Shown here: positions 1 to 9,773 of the stretch, one piece after another
Numbering within the stretch: position 1 is the first letter of the stretch
Layout of the letters: the number at the start of each line of letters is the position of its first letter
Assembly (NCBI GenBank): GCA_014379345.1
Contig: JACMLY010000095.1
Location: 62,001 to 126,000 of the forward strand
Direction of reading: 5' to 3'
DNA from: Chitinophagaceae bacterium
GTDB lineage: Bacteria > Bacteroidota > Bacteroidia > Chitinophagales > Chitinophagaceae
Length of the DNA stretch: 64,000 nt
The notes under the pieces: generated by a model
Seen by the model: only the letters and a program-made list of their open reading frames with translations
Databases searched by the model: none
What the model was told of the DNA's origin: nothing
Made by a program: the position numbers and the translations under genes

Positions 1-1
1 C

Positions 2-817
2 GTATATGCCATCCATACCAACCTTGACAATATTATCGAGGGTGTAAACGGCAGAATAGCTGATCAATTGGGATTGCTCAACAGGCGTATCCTGTGTCCA
101 AAACCTGCAAGCTTAAAAAAGCTTTTTACGTTTGTTCCCGTTGATCATGTTGAAGCTGTACGGAGGGCGATTTTTGATGCCGGGGCGGGAAATATTGGAA
201 ATTACAGTGAATGTAGCTTTGATGCCGAAGGTACCGGCACATTCAAAGGCAATGAAAAAACAGATCCCTTTGTTGGAGAGAAAGGCAAAAGGCATTATGA
301 AAAAGAATTAAAACTGGAAGTGGTTATCCCGGCGCATTTGCAGCAACCGGTTGTAAATGCCTTAAAAGATGCTCACCCCTATGAAGAAGTGGCTTACGAT
401 GTTGTTGACCTATCCAATCAACATCCCGGACTGGGAGGAGGAATGATGGGAGACTTACAGGAGGAAATGGCCGAAACAACCTTTTTACAGCTGGTAAAAC
501 AACAATTTAAACTCCCATTGATCAGGCATACTCCGTTTATAAACAGGCCGGTGAAAAAAATAGCGATCTGTGGCGGGGCAGGTAGTTTTTTGGTTTCCAA
601 AGCCTTAGCTCATCATGCCGACGTTTATATCACTGCAGATATAAAATACCACGAGTTCTTTGATGCCGATGGAAAAATGCTGCTTTGCGATATCGGTCAT
701 TATGAAAGTGAGCAGTTCACGACCGATCTTTTGGCTGAAATTTTGCACAAAAAATTCCCTACCTTTGCCGTCCTTAAATCGGATATACAAACCAATCCGG
801 TTCATTATTATTTCTAA
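2..817 (+). CDS. Nif3-like dinuclear metal center hexameric protein, 5'-truncated by window edge
   Basis: Frame is open from nt 2 (VYAIHTNLDNIIEGVNGRIADQLGL...), extending ORF 68..817; HPYEEVAYDV, GGAGSFL and TADIKYHEFFDA motifs typical of the Nif3/YbgI family. Confidence 0.9.
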   Translation, partial: VYAIHTNLDNIIEGVNGRIADQLGLLNRRILCPKPASLKKLFTFVPVDHVEAVRRAIFDAGAGNIGNYSECSFDAEGTGTFKGNEKTDPFVGEKGKRHYEKELKLEVVIPAHLQQPVVNALKDAHPYEEVAYDVVDLSNQHPGLGGGMMGDLQEEMAETTFLQLVKQQFKLPLIRHTPFINRPVKKIAICGGAGSFLVSKALAHHADVYITADIKYHEFFDADGKMLLCDIGHYESEQFTTDLLAEILHKKFPTFAVLKSDIQTNPVHYYF

Positions 818-820
818 ACT

Positions 821-1576
821 ATGGCGAACGTTAAAGAATATTCAGTAGAGGAAAAATTATCCTCTCTTGTTTCCCTTCAGAAAATAGAATCAAAAATTGA
901 TGAGATCCAGATTCTGAAAGGTGAATTGCCCATGGAAGTGAGCGACCTCGAAGATGAGATTACCGGTCTGCATGCACGTCACACGCGTATTGAAGAAGAG
1001 ATCAACGGGATCCAGGAATTTATCAATCAGAAAAAGAATGCGATCAAAGAGGCGGAGGCATTGGCAAAAAAGTATGAGAAGCAAAGTGAGAATGTAAAGA
1101 ATAGCCGGGAGTTTGAGGCGATCAATAAAGAAATGGAAATGCAGCAGCTTGAAATGAAGCTGGCCGAGAAGCATATTAAGGATGCCAACGAGGAAATTGC
1201 AGAGAAGGTACAGATACTGGAAAAAGCGAAAAAAAATCTTGCCGCTAAAGAAGCCGTACTTAATACAAAAAAGGGAGAGCTTGAAAAGATCATTGCCTCA
1301 ACAGAAAAAGAAGAAAAACATTTTCATACCTTATCGGCAGCTTCCCGTGAAAAAGTAGAAGCCCGCCTGCTCCATTCTTATGATCGGATACGAACCAATT
1401 ACCGCAATGGATTATCGGTAGTGCCGGTTGAGCGTGATGCCTGTGGCGGTTGCTTCAATGCTATTCCCCCACAACGGCAGAGTGAGATCAAACAACGCAA
1501 AAAGATCATTGTTTGTGAAAACTGCGGCCGCATATTGGTAGACAGAGATTTGTTCGACACGGTAGATGTGAAGTGA
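821..1576 (+). CDS. Coiled-coil zinc-ribbon protein (C4-type, CT398/DUF164-like)
   Basis: Long coiled coil followed by C-terminal CGGCFNAIPPQRQSEI...CENCGRIL zinc ribbon. Confidence 0.85.
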   Translation: MANVKEYSVEEKLSSLVSLQKIESKIDEIQILKGELPMEVSDLEDEITGLHARHTRIEEEINGIQEFINQKKNAIKEAEALAKKYEKQSENVKNSREFEAINKEMEMQQLEMKLAEKHIKDANEEIAEKVQILEKAKKNLAAKEAVLNTKKGELEKIIASTEKEEKHFHTLSAASREKVEARLLHSYDRIRTNYRNGLSVVPVERDACGGCFNAIPPQRQSEIKQRKKIIVCENCGRILVDRDLFDTVDVK

Positions 1577-1683
1577 GGTGGTGAGCGAACGTGGTGAGCG
1601 AAGTCGAACCATGAATGTGAGCGAAGTACGTGGTGAGCGAAGTCGAACCATGAGCGAAGTCGAACCATGAGTGAAGTCGAACC
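1577..1683. repeat. Tandem/degenerate repeat of GTGAGCGAAGTCGAACCAT-type words
   Basis: GGTGAGCGAACGTGGTGAGCGAAGTCGAACCATGAATGTGAGCGAAGTACGTGGTGAGCGAAGTCGAACCATGAGCGAAGTCGAACCATGAGTGAAGTCGAACC read directly. Confidence 0.9.
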
Positions 1684-1699
1684 AAGCTATCTTGCATCC

Positions 1700-3271
1700 A
1701 TGAAGCTCCGGATAATGCCTGCCTCTGTTTCCTGTTTGGGTTTATCTTTCCCTTTACCCAAAATCTGCTCAACCCGGCCTTTGTTCAATCAATTCTTAGT
1801 ATCATTTATTTTTGCTCTCTTCTTTTGCCCTTCCAATCTGGCAACGGCACAGGAATTTGATTTTAATGTTAAGTGCCAGCAGGCTTATAAGGAAATTATT
1901 CAGCTGAAATTAAAAAATGGTCAGTCATTGCTCGATGAAGAAAAAAGAATTCATCCTGAGAATCTCATTCCTTACTTTCTCGAAAATTATATTGATTTCT
2001 TTGTGCTTTTCTTTAATGAAGACCCTATAGAATATAAAAAGCGTATTGGCAACCTTGATCAACGCCTTAAACAAATGGATAAGGGATCAGAAAAATCTCC
2101 TTATTACCTTTTTACAAAATCTGTCATGCATTTTCAATGGGCGGCAGTGCGTATCAAGTTTGGCTATACATGGGATGCAGGCTGGCAACTTCGCAGGGCC
2201 TATCTTCAGATCAAGGAAAATATGACATCATTTCCTTCCTTTACACCAAACCTTGTTTATAACGGGGCCATGCAGGTTGCTATAGGCACCATTCCCGATG
2301 GGTATAAGTGGCTGAGCAATCTTTTTGGGTTGAAAGGGAGCATTAAAACAGGTATGGAGCGTTTGCGTTCGTTTTTAGAAAGCAGAAATCCTTTATCGCT
2401 GGTTTTTCATGAAGAAGCCGCTTTTTATTACCTCTACCTGAAATTTTATATGGAGAATGATAAGGAAGGAGTGTTTGAATACATCAGGCAGGAAAAACTC
2501 GATACACGAAACAATCACCTGCTTACTTATCTCGCAGTAAACCTAAGAATCAATAATCAAGAGTCAGAAGATGCCAGGCGTATCATCCTTGAACGCAACA
2601 CGGGTACTGAATATTTGTCAACGCCGGCATGGGACCTTGAAATGGGATACATAGCCATTAATCACCTGGAACCTGATGCGGGAAAGTACTTTGAAAAGTT
2701 TATACAGCATTTCAAAGGCAAATTCTATTTGAAAGATGCTTTGCAAAAATTAAGCTGGCACTATTACCTCATGGGTAACCAGGCCCAGGCAAATTATTAC
2801 AGGAACCAGATTCTTTCGAAAGGCAGTACCGAAACGGATGCTGACCAACAGGCATTGAAGGAAGCAAAAACGAGTAGATGGCCCCATAAATTATTGTTAC
2901 AGGCCCGATTATTAAATGATGGCGGATATCATGCGGAGGCCCTGCGTTTATTGTATGGGAAAAAAATCACCGACTTTATTGCGGTTGAGGATAAACTTGA
3001 ATTTGCATACAGGGTTGGAAGAATTTACGATGACATGGACCGCGATCCTGAAGCAATTGATTTTTATAAGCAGTCTGTAATTCTGGGAAAAGACCGTAAG
3101 GAACATTATGCCGCCAGGGCTGCCCTGCAGATAGGGTACATATATGAAAAGAGAGGCGATAACATAACTGCTGCTGCCTGGTTCGATCGCTGTCTGAAAA
3201 TGAAAGATCATGATTTTAAGAATTCACTTGATCAACGAGCCAAGGCGGGCATTGAACGATGTAGGGAATAG
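1700..3271 (+). CDS. Tetratricopeptide-repeat protein, probably exported
   Basis: ORF 1667..3271; start moved to 1700 because 1667 lies inside the repeat; hydrophobic N-terminus and helical TPR-like repeats. Confidence 0.7.
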   Translation: MKLRIMPASVSCLGLSFPLPKICSTRPLFNQFLVSFIFALFFCPSNLATAQEFDFNVKCQQAYKEIIQLKLKNGQSLLDEEKRIHPENLIPYFLENYIDFFVLFFNEDPIEYKKRIGNLDQRLKQMDKGSEKSPYYLFTKSVMHFQWAAVRIKFGYTWDAGWQLRRAYLQIKENMTSFPSFTPNLVYNGAMQVAIGTIPDGYKWLSNLFGLKGSIKTGMERLRSFLESRNPLSLVFHEEAAFYYLYLKFYMENDKEGVFEYIRQEKLDTRNNHLLTYLAVNLRINNQESEDARRIILERNTGTEYLSTPAWDLEMGYIAINHLEPDAGKYFEKFIQHFKGKFYLKDALQKLSWHYYLMGNQAQANYYRNQILSKGSTETDADQQALKEAKTSRWPHKLLLQARLLNDGGYHAEALRLLYGKKITDFIAVEDKLEFAYRVGRIYDDMDRDPEAIDFYKQSVILGKDRKEHYAARAALQIGYIYEKRGDNITAAAWFDRCLKMKDHDFKNSLDQRAKAGIERCRE

Positions 3272-3323
3272 GTGCGATGTAATATGTGCGATGTATCAAC
3301 TTTATAAAGCGTTTTTAAGAATT

Positions 3324-3441
3324 CTATGTTCTTTCTATGTTACTATGATTCTATGTGGTAAATTACCTGCGCATGGGGCAGTTTCAAAACTGTGCAAGAT
3401 TTTTTACCACATAGAATCATAGTAACATAGAAAGAACATAG
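3324..3441. repeat. Long hairpin, CTATGTT-family copy 1
   Basis: Left arm CTATGTTCTTTCTATGTTACTATGATTCTATGTGGTAAA is perfectly complementary to TTTACCACATAGAATCATAGTAACATAGAAAGAACATAG; loop contains TTCAAAACTGTGCAAGA. Confidence 0.95.
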
Positions 3442-3599
3442 GAGAAATTATTTTCCGACACAGTTCACTTTACAGCCGTATACATCAAACATCCCACATC
3501 AAACATCGTACATTTCTTTGGGGATACATTTTTTTGGTATTGGCCTTCCAAATTTCGTACTTCGTATTTCATACTTCTTATTTCGTACTTATTCCGCGC

Positions 3600-5258
3600 A
3601 TGCTTAAAAAACTTTATATACAGAATTACGCGATCATTGACGAAATAGAAATTGATTTTTCTGCAAAGCTGAATGTTATAACGGGTGAAACGGGGGCTGG
3701 GAAATCCATTCTCATGGGAGCATTATCACTTATTCTTGGAGACCGGGCCGATACGAATGTGTTGATGAATCGCGATAAAAAATGTTTTGTGGAAGGAGCA
3801 TTTTCTACTGATCAAAAACAGGAAGTAAAAATTTTTCTGAAGGAAAATGACCTGGATGCCGATGAAGAAGTAGTGATCCGCAGGGAAATAAATACGAACG
3901 GTAAATCCAGGGCTTTTGTAAATGATACACCGGTGAATCTTGACCAATTGCGGATATTAAGTTCTATGCTGGTCGATCTGCATCGTCAATTCGATACGCT
4001 GTCCCTTGGTCAATCCGATTTTCAACGTGAAGTACTTGATGCACTGGCAGGCAATGCGGGCTTACTGCAACAGTATCAAAGCTTTTTTAGCCGATGGCAG
4101 CATTCAGCGAAGGAATTGGATGAACTGTTGCAACAGAAAAACGTCTTCACAAAAGAATATGACTACAATAAATTTTTATTTGATGAATTAGAAGAAACTT
4201 CTTTTAAAGAAAATGAATTGGAGGAAACGGATGCCGAATTGAAACTGCTGGGTAATGCTGAAGGAATCAAAACTGTTTTATCCAAAGTATCGTATGAACT
4301 CAATGAAAGTGACCAGCCAATAGTTCAACAGCTAAAATCACTTCAGCATCAAATGTCGCCTGTTTCTGCTTTTCACCCTCATCTGGAAGAAATTTTAAAA
4401 CGTATGCAATCGGCCCAAATAGAATTGCAGGACATTGCTGATGAAGTAGACCGCATCAATGACCATGTGAATCATGATCCAAAACAGATTGAACGGCTGA
4501 ATGAAAGAGTTTCTACAGGGTATAAATTGCTGAAAAAGCATGGCGTGCAAACAACCAATGAATTACTGGCCATTCAAAATTCGCTGGAGAAAAAGCTGCA
4601 GGCAGTGTTGAATATTGACGAAGCAATAATCGGTAAACAAAAGGAGACAGATATTCTGTTGAAAGAAGCCGGGCAACTGGGTGCAATGCTTTCAGAAAAG
4701 CGAAAAAAACAAATCAAGCCCCTGCAGGAAAAGGTGAATCAGTTGCTTATAAAAGTGGGTATGCCGAATGCAAGATTGAAGGTTGATATGGATGATCAGC
4801 AGAAGCTTCAGCTTCATGGCACGGATGCAATTGATTTTTTATTTGATGCGAATAAAAGCAATCGTTTTGAGCCGATCCGTAAAGTAGCATCGGGTGGAGA
4901 ATTAAGCAGGTTAATGCTTTCCATAAAATCATTGGTTGCTCAATCCATTGACCTTCCCACCATGATCTTCGATGAAATTGATACCGGTATTTCAGGTGAG
5001 GCAGCAAAACAGGTGGGTATTATCATGAAAGAGCTTGCGTTCAGCCGCCAGGTCATTTCCATTACGCACCAGCCTCAGATCGCCGGAAAGGCAGACGCCC
5101 ATTTCTTTGTGTACAAAGAGATCAGGGACGAGGCGATCAAAACAAGTATCCGTTTGCTTACGCGGGATGAGCGCATTACCGCTATTGCCAAAATGCTTAG
5201 CGGCGAAAAACCCACTGCTGCAGCATTGGAGAACGCCCGCGAAATGGTGATGAATTAA
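3600..5258 (+). CDS. recN: DNA repair protein RecN
   Basis: MLKKLYIQNYAIIDEIEIDFSAKLNVITGETGAGKSIL; C-terminal SGGELSRLMLSIKS and FDEIDTGISGEAAKQVG; internal start in ORF 3534..5258. Confidence 0.95.
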   Translation: MLKKLYIQNYAIIDEIEIDFSAKLNVITGETGAGKSILMGALSLILGDRADTNVLMNRDKKCFVEGAFSTDQKQEVKIFLKENDLDADEEVVIRREINTNGKSRAFVNDTPVNLDQLRILSSMLVDLHRQFDTLSLGQSDFQREVLDALAGNAGLLQQYQSFFSRWQHSAKELDELLQQKNVFTKEYDYNKFLFDELEETSFKENELEETDAELKLLGNAEGIKTVLSKVSYELNESDQPIVQQLKSLQHQMSPVSAFHPHLEEILKRMQSAQIELQDIADEVDRINDHVNHDPKQIERLNERVSTGYKLLKKHGVQTTNELLAIQNSLEKKLQAVLNIDEAIIGKQKETDILLKEAGQLGAMLSEKRKKQIKPLQEKVNQLLIKVGMPNARLKVDMDDQQKLQLHGTDAIDFLFDANKSNRFEPIRKVASGGELSRLMLSIKSLVAQSIDLPTMIFDEIDTGISGEAAKQVGIIMKELAFSRQVISITHQPQIAGKADAHFFVYKEIRDEAIKTSIRLLTRDERITAIAKMLSGEKPTAAALENAREMVMN

Positions 5259-5264
5259 AACTGT

Positions 5265-5474
5265 ATGACATCATACAAGAATTTTATTTTATTCTTATTG
5301 CTTGCCATTATACCTGCTGTTTTTATCAATCAGTTGCTTCTTAAAACACTTCAACCTAAAAGGTCATTCAGACATTTGATCTTGTATCTCATCCTTTTGC
5401 TGCTAATAACATTTGCATATACCATTTTGGTGAGCTGGATTCTTTTAAGGTTTGTTTGGCCGCTCAAACAATAA
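5265..5474 (+). CDS. Small hypothetical membrane protein (two predicted TM helices)
   Basis: 69-aa ORF, strongly hydrophobic, between recN and fabI. Confidence 0.5.
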   Translation: MTSYKNFILFLLLAIIPAVFINQLLLKTLQPKRSFRHLILYLILLLLITFAYTILVSWILLRFVWPLKQ

Positions 5475-5507
5475 CTCCTTATTTTTATGCCCTCAAAATA
5501 ATCAGCT

Positions 5508-6320
5508 ATGGCGTATAACCTGCTACAAGGAAAGAAAGGAATCATTTTTGGAGCTTTGGATGAAAAATCGATCGCCTGGCGTACTGCCCTGCGTTGTCAC
5601 GAGGAAGGTGCTCAACTGGTATTGTCAAATGCACCGGTAGCTTTACGTATGGGAGAAATTAAGAAATTGGCTGATGCCGTAAATGCACCTGTAATAGGAG
5701 CTGATGTTGTGAATATGGATGATCTCAGGAAATTACTTGAAGAGTCCATGAAACATTTTGGCGGTGGAATTGATTTTATTCTTCACTCCATCGGCATGAG
5801 CTTAAATGTCCGTAAAGGAAAACACTACACTGAAATCGATTATGGCTTTAACCAGAAAAGTCTTGATATCTCATCTATGTCACTGCATCGCGTTTTACGT
5901 ACGGCATGGGAAATGGATGCGTTGAATGATTGGGGAAGTGTTGTAGCGCTTACTTACATTGCGGCACAAAGGGTGTTTCCGGATTACAATGAGATGGCCG
6001 ACGCCAAGGCATTGCTGGAAAGTGTAGCCAGGAGTTTCGGATACCATTATGGTGTTCGCAAAAAAGTGCGGGTGAATACCATTTCCCAATCACCTACTAA
6101 AACAACTGCTGGAAGCGGAGTGAAAGGCTTTGATGGATTTATTTCTTATGCAGAAAAAATGAGCCCGCTCGGAAATGCTACCGGAGATCAATGCGCTGAT
6201 TACTGTGTAACCATGTTCAGCGATCTTACACGTATGGTCACCATGCAGAACCTGTTTCATGACGGTGGATTTTCATTCACCGGTGTTACAGAAGCCGTTA
6301 TTAATCAAATGGAAAAATAA
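5508..6320 (+). CDS. fabI: Enoyl-[acyl-carrier-protein] reductase FabI
   Basis: SDR-type sequence: KKGIIFGALDEKSIAW, LHSIGMS, ARSFGYHYGVRKKVRVNTISQSPTKTTAGSGVKGF. Confidence 0.92.
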   Translation: MAYNLLQGKKGIIFGALDEKSIAWRTALRCHEEGAQLVLSNAPVALRMGEIKKLADAVNAPVIGADVVNMDDLRKLLEESMKHFGGGIDFILHSIGMSLNVRKGKHYTEIDYGFNQKSLDISSMSLHRVLRTAWEMDALNDWGSVVALTYIAAQRVFPDYNEMADAKALLESVARSFGYHYGVRKKVRVNTISQSPTKTTAGSGVKGFDGFISYAEKMSPLGNATGDQCADYCVTMFSDLTRMVTMQNLFHDGGFSFTGVTEAVINQMEK

Positions 6321-6324
6321 GATT

Positions 6325-6588
6325 ATGGAGTGGATTGACGGACTTGGACTTTTCGGCGCATTTTTATCAGCAATTACTTTTGTACCGCAGGTGTACAAGG
6401 CCTGGCAGACAAAATCAACCGGCGATCTTTCAGTATGGATGATCTTTATATTACTGGCAAATGTCTCTACCTGGTTGGTATATGGGATCGTCAAGGATGA
6501 TTTTGCCATTATACTTGCCAATTCAATTATACTTTCTTTATCGTTACTGTTGTTATATTTCAAAATGACTTTTAAGCGGAATTTGTGA
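6325..6588 (+). CDS. SemiSWEET / PQ-loop family small transporter
   Basis: GLFGAFLSAITFVPQVYKAWQTKSTGDLS PQ-loop motif; internal start in ORF 6259..6588. Confidence 0.8.
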   Translation: MEWIDGLGLFGAFLSAITFVPQVYKAWQTKSTGDLSVWMIFILLANVSTWLVYGIVKDDFAIILANSIILSLSLLLLYFKMTFKRNL

Positions 6589-6678
6589 AGGAATGCCTGC
6601 CATATCGTGGTATTCATTGCTTTATCGGCGTATAGATCATGCCACCAAAACTCGACGCATATCCTGATAAATTGATCT

Positions 6679-6870
6679 ATGAAAATCCAGTACATCGCTA
6701 TCTGGGTGAAGGATCTTGAGCAGATGAAGGATTTTTATTGCCGGTACTTTTCTGTTGCCGCCGGCAAAAAATACATCAAGCCAAAGAAACAGTTTGAATC
6801 TTATTTTTGAATTTTGAAGACGAAATAAGACTGGAGCTGATGTGCATGCCGGGAATTCCCAATTCGGCAT
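6679..6870 (+). pseudogene. Truncated, frameshifted VOC (glyoxalase/bleomycin-resistance) family gene
   Basis: MKIQYIAIWVKDLEQMKDFYCRYFSVAAGKKYIKPKKQFESYF then a frameshift to LNFEDEIRLELMCMPGIPNSA; reading ends at the inverted repeat at 6870. Confidence 0.7.
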
Positions 6871-6932
6871 TTGCCACGGATTACACGAATTACCACGGAT
6901 TTAATCGGTGCTGATTCGTGTAATCCGTGGCA
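6870..6932. repeat. Inverted repeat of TTGCCACGGATTACACGAAT
   Basis: TTGCCACGGATTACACGAAT ... ATTCGTGTAATCCGTGGCAA, perfect 20-bp arms. Confidence 0.92.
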
Positions 6933-6987
6933 AAACCGCACTTATCATTAAAAAATTAGCGTTCTCATTAGCCTCCATTCGCGTAAA

Positions 6988-7020
6988 AAAAAACCGCCTT
7001 GGCAGAGGCGGTTTTTTATT
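6988..7020. terminator. Rho-independent terminator (bidirectional-looking)
   Basis: AAAACCGCCTTGGCAGAGGCGGTTTT with flanking A/T tracts, just past the 3' end of the minus-strand gene. Confidence 0.8.
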
Positions 7021-7035
7021 TGTTAAATACAAATT

Positions 7036-7257
7036 TTAATATTCATCTTCATTGAAGAAGAAATCTTCCTGACTTGGATAATCGGGCCAGATATCATCTA
7101 TGCCTTCATAAATTTCTCCTTCGTCTTCGAGTTCCTGTAAATTTTCTACTACTTCAATGGGCGCACCGCTACGGATCGAATAATCGATTAATTCATCTTT
7201 CGTGGCGGGCCAGGGAGCGTCTTCAAGGTATGATGCTAATTCTAGTGTCCAGAACAT
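7036..7257 (-). CDS. DUF2795-like small acidic protein
   Basis: MFWTLELASYLEDAPWPATKDELIDYSIRSGAPIEVVENLQELEDEGEIYEGIDDIWPDYPSQEDFFFNEDEY. Confidence 0.75.
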   Translation of the reverse strand: MFWTLELASYLEDAPWPATKDELIDYSIRSGAPIEVVENLQELEDEGEIYEGIDDIWPDYPSQEDFFFNEDEY

Positions 7258-7423
7258 GGGTAACCCGTTTAATTTTCGCAAAAGTAACTTTCTTCGTGAA
7301 AAAACCAAATCTATCTTTTAAAGATGGCAAGAAGTTTTTTTTAAATATCGGCGCCCGTATACAGTTATACCATAGAAGCCGTTGGTTTGTAGTATCTTGA
7401 CACGATTTTTCAATGCCAGAACC

Positions 7424-8077
7424 ATGATTCTAAAAGCCAGGGACATACATAAATATTACGGTCAGCTATGGGTTTTGAAGGGTGTGGATATAGACATTAA
7501 ACCGGGAGAGATCGCCAGCATCGTTGGACCATCGGGTTCCGGTAAAAGTACCCTGCTGCATATTTTGGGTACGCTTGATCATCCGGGCAAGGGTGAAGTT
7601 TTTATTGATCAGCAAAAAATTAATTTTTTACACGATAAAGAGGTGGCCGCATTTCGTAACCAACACATCGGTTTTGTTTTTCAATTCCATCATTTGTTGC
7701 CGGAATTTACTGCTTTGGAAAATGTCAGTATTCCCGGCTGGATGGCTGGCCGCAAAAAGAAAGAAGTGAATGAGCGGGCCATCGAAATTTTAAAAACCCT
7801 TGGCCTCGGTCAGCGATTGGATAATAAACCTGGTGCTCTATCAGGTGGTGAACAACAACGGGTAGCCGTTGCCCGGGCATTGATCAATAATCCAAAAATC
7901 ATTTTCGCCGACGAGCCGACCGGTAATCTCGACTCAGCCAATGCAAAAGAACTGCACCAATTGTTTTTTGACTTGCGTAAACAATTTAATCAAACATTCC
8001 TGATCGTAACCCACAACGAAGAACTAGCCCAGATGAGCGACAGGATATTGCATATGAAGGATGGGAAGATAATTTAA
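7424..8077 (+). CDS. ABC transporter ATP-binding protein, LolD-like
   Basis: Walker [10 protein letters not shown], signature [15 protein letters not shown], Walker [14 protein letters not shown]. Confidence 0.9.
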   Translation: MILKARDIHKYYGQLWVLKGVDIDIKPGEIASIVGPSGSGKSTLLHILGTLDHPGKGEVFIDQQKINFLHDKEVAAFRNQHIGFVFQFHHLLPEFTALENVSIPGWMAGRKKKEVNERAIEILKTLGLGQRLDNKPGALSGGEQQRVAVARALINNPKIIFADEPTGNLDSANAKELHQLFFDLRKQFNQTFLIVTHNEELAQMSDRILHMKDGKII

Positions 8078-8172
8078 CGATTAGCCGATTAGCCAACAAA
8101 AGTTTAGGATTCGCAAGGTATGAATTATTGTATTCATTGGCTAATTTGCTAATCTTCACATTGGCTAATCGT
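8078..8172. repeat. Word palindrome built from CGATTAGC words
   Basis: CGATTAGCCGATTAGCCAA ... TTGGCTAATTTGCTAATC ... TTGGCTAATCG. Confidence 0.75.
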
Positions 8173-8183
8173 TTTCACTTCGG

Positions 8184-8747
8184 CTAATTAATTCGCGGTT
8201 TCCAGGCTACCTCCTCAATTTCCAGTTCATGAGCAATAAATCTTGCAAGTATAAAAAGATAGTCGCTCAACCTGTTTAGGAATTTGATCACCAATGGTTC
8301 AACAAATAAACCCTGCTCCATCATATTTACACATTTTCTTTCGGCTCTTCTGCATATGCACCGTACAATATGAGCAGTGGAAATGCTTACATGGCCACCA
8401 GGCAGTATGAAAGATTTCATGGGCACTAACACCGCATTCATATCGTCAATTTCCTTCTCCAGCCATTGAATGTCCTCTTCCTTCAGATCAGGGATCTTTA
8501 AAAGCGGTTCCTTTTCAGGATCGCATGCGAGAGATGAACCGATCGTAAATAAACGGTCCTGGATCTCCTTGAGTGCGGTTTTCGTCTGCACGTGCTGGAA
8601 ATGATCGCCCAGTAATCCAACATAAGAGTTAAGTTCGTCAACGGTGCCATACGAATCGATCCGGATATCACTTTTGGCAACTTTGGTTCCACCGATGAGA
8701 GAAGTTTTTCCTTTATCGCCGGTTTTAGTGTAGATTTTTATAGCCAT
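8184..8747 (-). CDS. Cob(I)yrinic acid a,c-diamide adenosyltransferase (PduO type)
   Basis: MAIKIYTKTGDKGKTSLIGGTKVAKSDIRIDSYGTVDELNSYVGL; FILPGG; HIVRCICRRAERK. Confidence 0.93.
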   Translation of the reverse strand: MAIKIYTKTGDKGKTSLIGGTKVAKSDIRIDSYGTVDELNSYVGLLGDHFQHVQTKTALKEIQDRLFTIGSSLACDPEKEPLLKIPDLKEEDIQWLEKEIDDMNAVLVPMKSFILPGGHVSISTAHIVRCICRRAERKCVNMMEQGLFVEPLVIKFLNRLSDYLFILARFIAHELEIEEVAWKPRIN

Positions 8748-8769
8748 TTCTTATGAGTTATGTGTTGGT

Positions 8770-8846
8770 ACAGAATACAGAAGTTTAGTACGGAACCAAC
8801 TGCCTCTCGGCATTTTTCTATTTTGTATCCTGTATTCTGTATTCTT
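8770..8846. repeat. Word palindrome ACAGAATACAGAA / TGTATTCTGTATTCT
   Basis: Direct reading of both arms in the intergenic gap. Confidence 0.7.
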
Positions 8847-8854
8847 TAGACTTA

Positions 8855-9559
8855 TCACGCATGCAGGGAAATTTCTGCTCTGCTCTTATCTGATTCAATC
8901 ATGCCATCTCTTAATCGCACTACTCTTCTGGCGTAATTGGCAATATCTTCTTCATGCGTTACTAGCACAACAGTATTTCCGCCATCATGGATCTTATTAA
9001 AGATCTCCATAATTTCAACAGATGTTTTTGAATCAAGGTTTCCCGTAGGTTCATCGGCAAGTATGAGCGAAGGATTATTGACCAGCGCCCTGGCAATCGC
9101 CACCCGCTGGCATTGGCCACCAGACAATTCATTTGGTTTATGGTGACTTCTGTCTTCAAGACCTACTTTTTTTACAACGTCCATGGCTACCTCCGTTCGC
9201 AATTTCTTTGCCATGCCGGCATATACAAGTGGAAGTGCTACATTTTCCAAAGCGGTTAGCCTTGGCAACAGGTTGAATTGTTGAAATACAAAGCCGATCT
9301 CTTTGTTTCTGATATCGGCCAACGCATCGTCGACCATCTTACTTACGTCATGTCCATTTAATATATAAGTACCGGCAGTTGGTGAATCCAGGCATCCGAG
9401 GATATTCATCAATGTGCTCTTTCCTGAACCTGAAGGTCCCATTAGCGCTACATATTCATTTTTCTGAATAGTGAGATCGATACCCTTCAATACCGAGATG
9501 GCCTGTTTCCCCATAAAATAACTTTTGCGAATATCTTCGAGACGTATAATGGGAGGCAT
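8855..9559 (-). CDS. ABC transporter ATP-binding protein (MacB/LolD-like)
   Basis: [53 protein letters not shown]. Confidence 0.92.
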   Translation of the reverse strand: MPPIIRLEDIRKSYFMGKQAISVLKGIDLTIQKNEYVALMGPSGSGKSTLMNILGCLDSPTAGTYILNGHDVSKMVDDALADIRNKEIGFVFQQFNLLPRLTALENVALPLVYAGMAKKLRTEVAMDVVKKVGLEDRSHHKPNELSGGQCQRVAIARALVNNPSLILADEPTGNLDSKTSVEIMEIFNKIHDGGNTVVLVTHEEDIANYARRVVRLRDGMIESDKSRAEISLHA

Positions 9560-9593
9560 GTTTGATTTTTATGTTACAGGTTAAGAAATGCAA

Positions 9594-9773
9594 AGTACGA
9601 GGTACGAAGTACGAGGTACGAGGTACGAGGTACGAAGTACGGAGGTAAGAATTTTGAATAGAATTCAATAAAATACCCTTCTGCCCTTCATTATTTTACA
9701 CTCTCTTATTCATTGCACTTCCTTTTCACTTTTCACCTTGTACTTCGTACCTCGTACTTCGTACATCGTACTT
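9594..9773. repeat. Inverted clusters of GTACGAAG/GTACGAGG words (about 50-bp and 34-bp arms)
   Basis: AGTACGAGGTACGAAGTACGAGGTACGAGGTACGAGGTACGAAGTACG (9594-9643) versus GTACTTCGTACCTCGTACTTCGTACATCGTACTT (9740-9773). Confidence 0.9.

Noticed and set aside
1399-1772. Antisense ORFs with repeated MVRLRSWFDFAHHV peptides
   Set aside because: These are translations of the GAGCGAAGTCGAACC DNA repeat and lie antisense to a well-supported CDS
7424-9559. The two ABC ATPases as one drug-efflux system
   Set aside because: They are on opposite strands, separated by the adenosyltransferase, and no permease is adjacent; more likely independent
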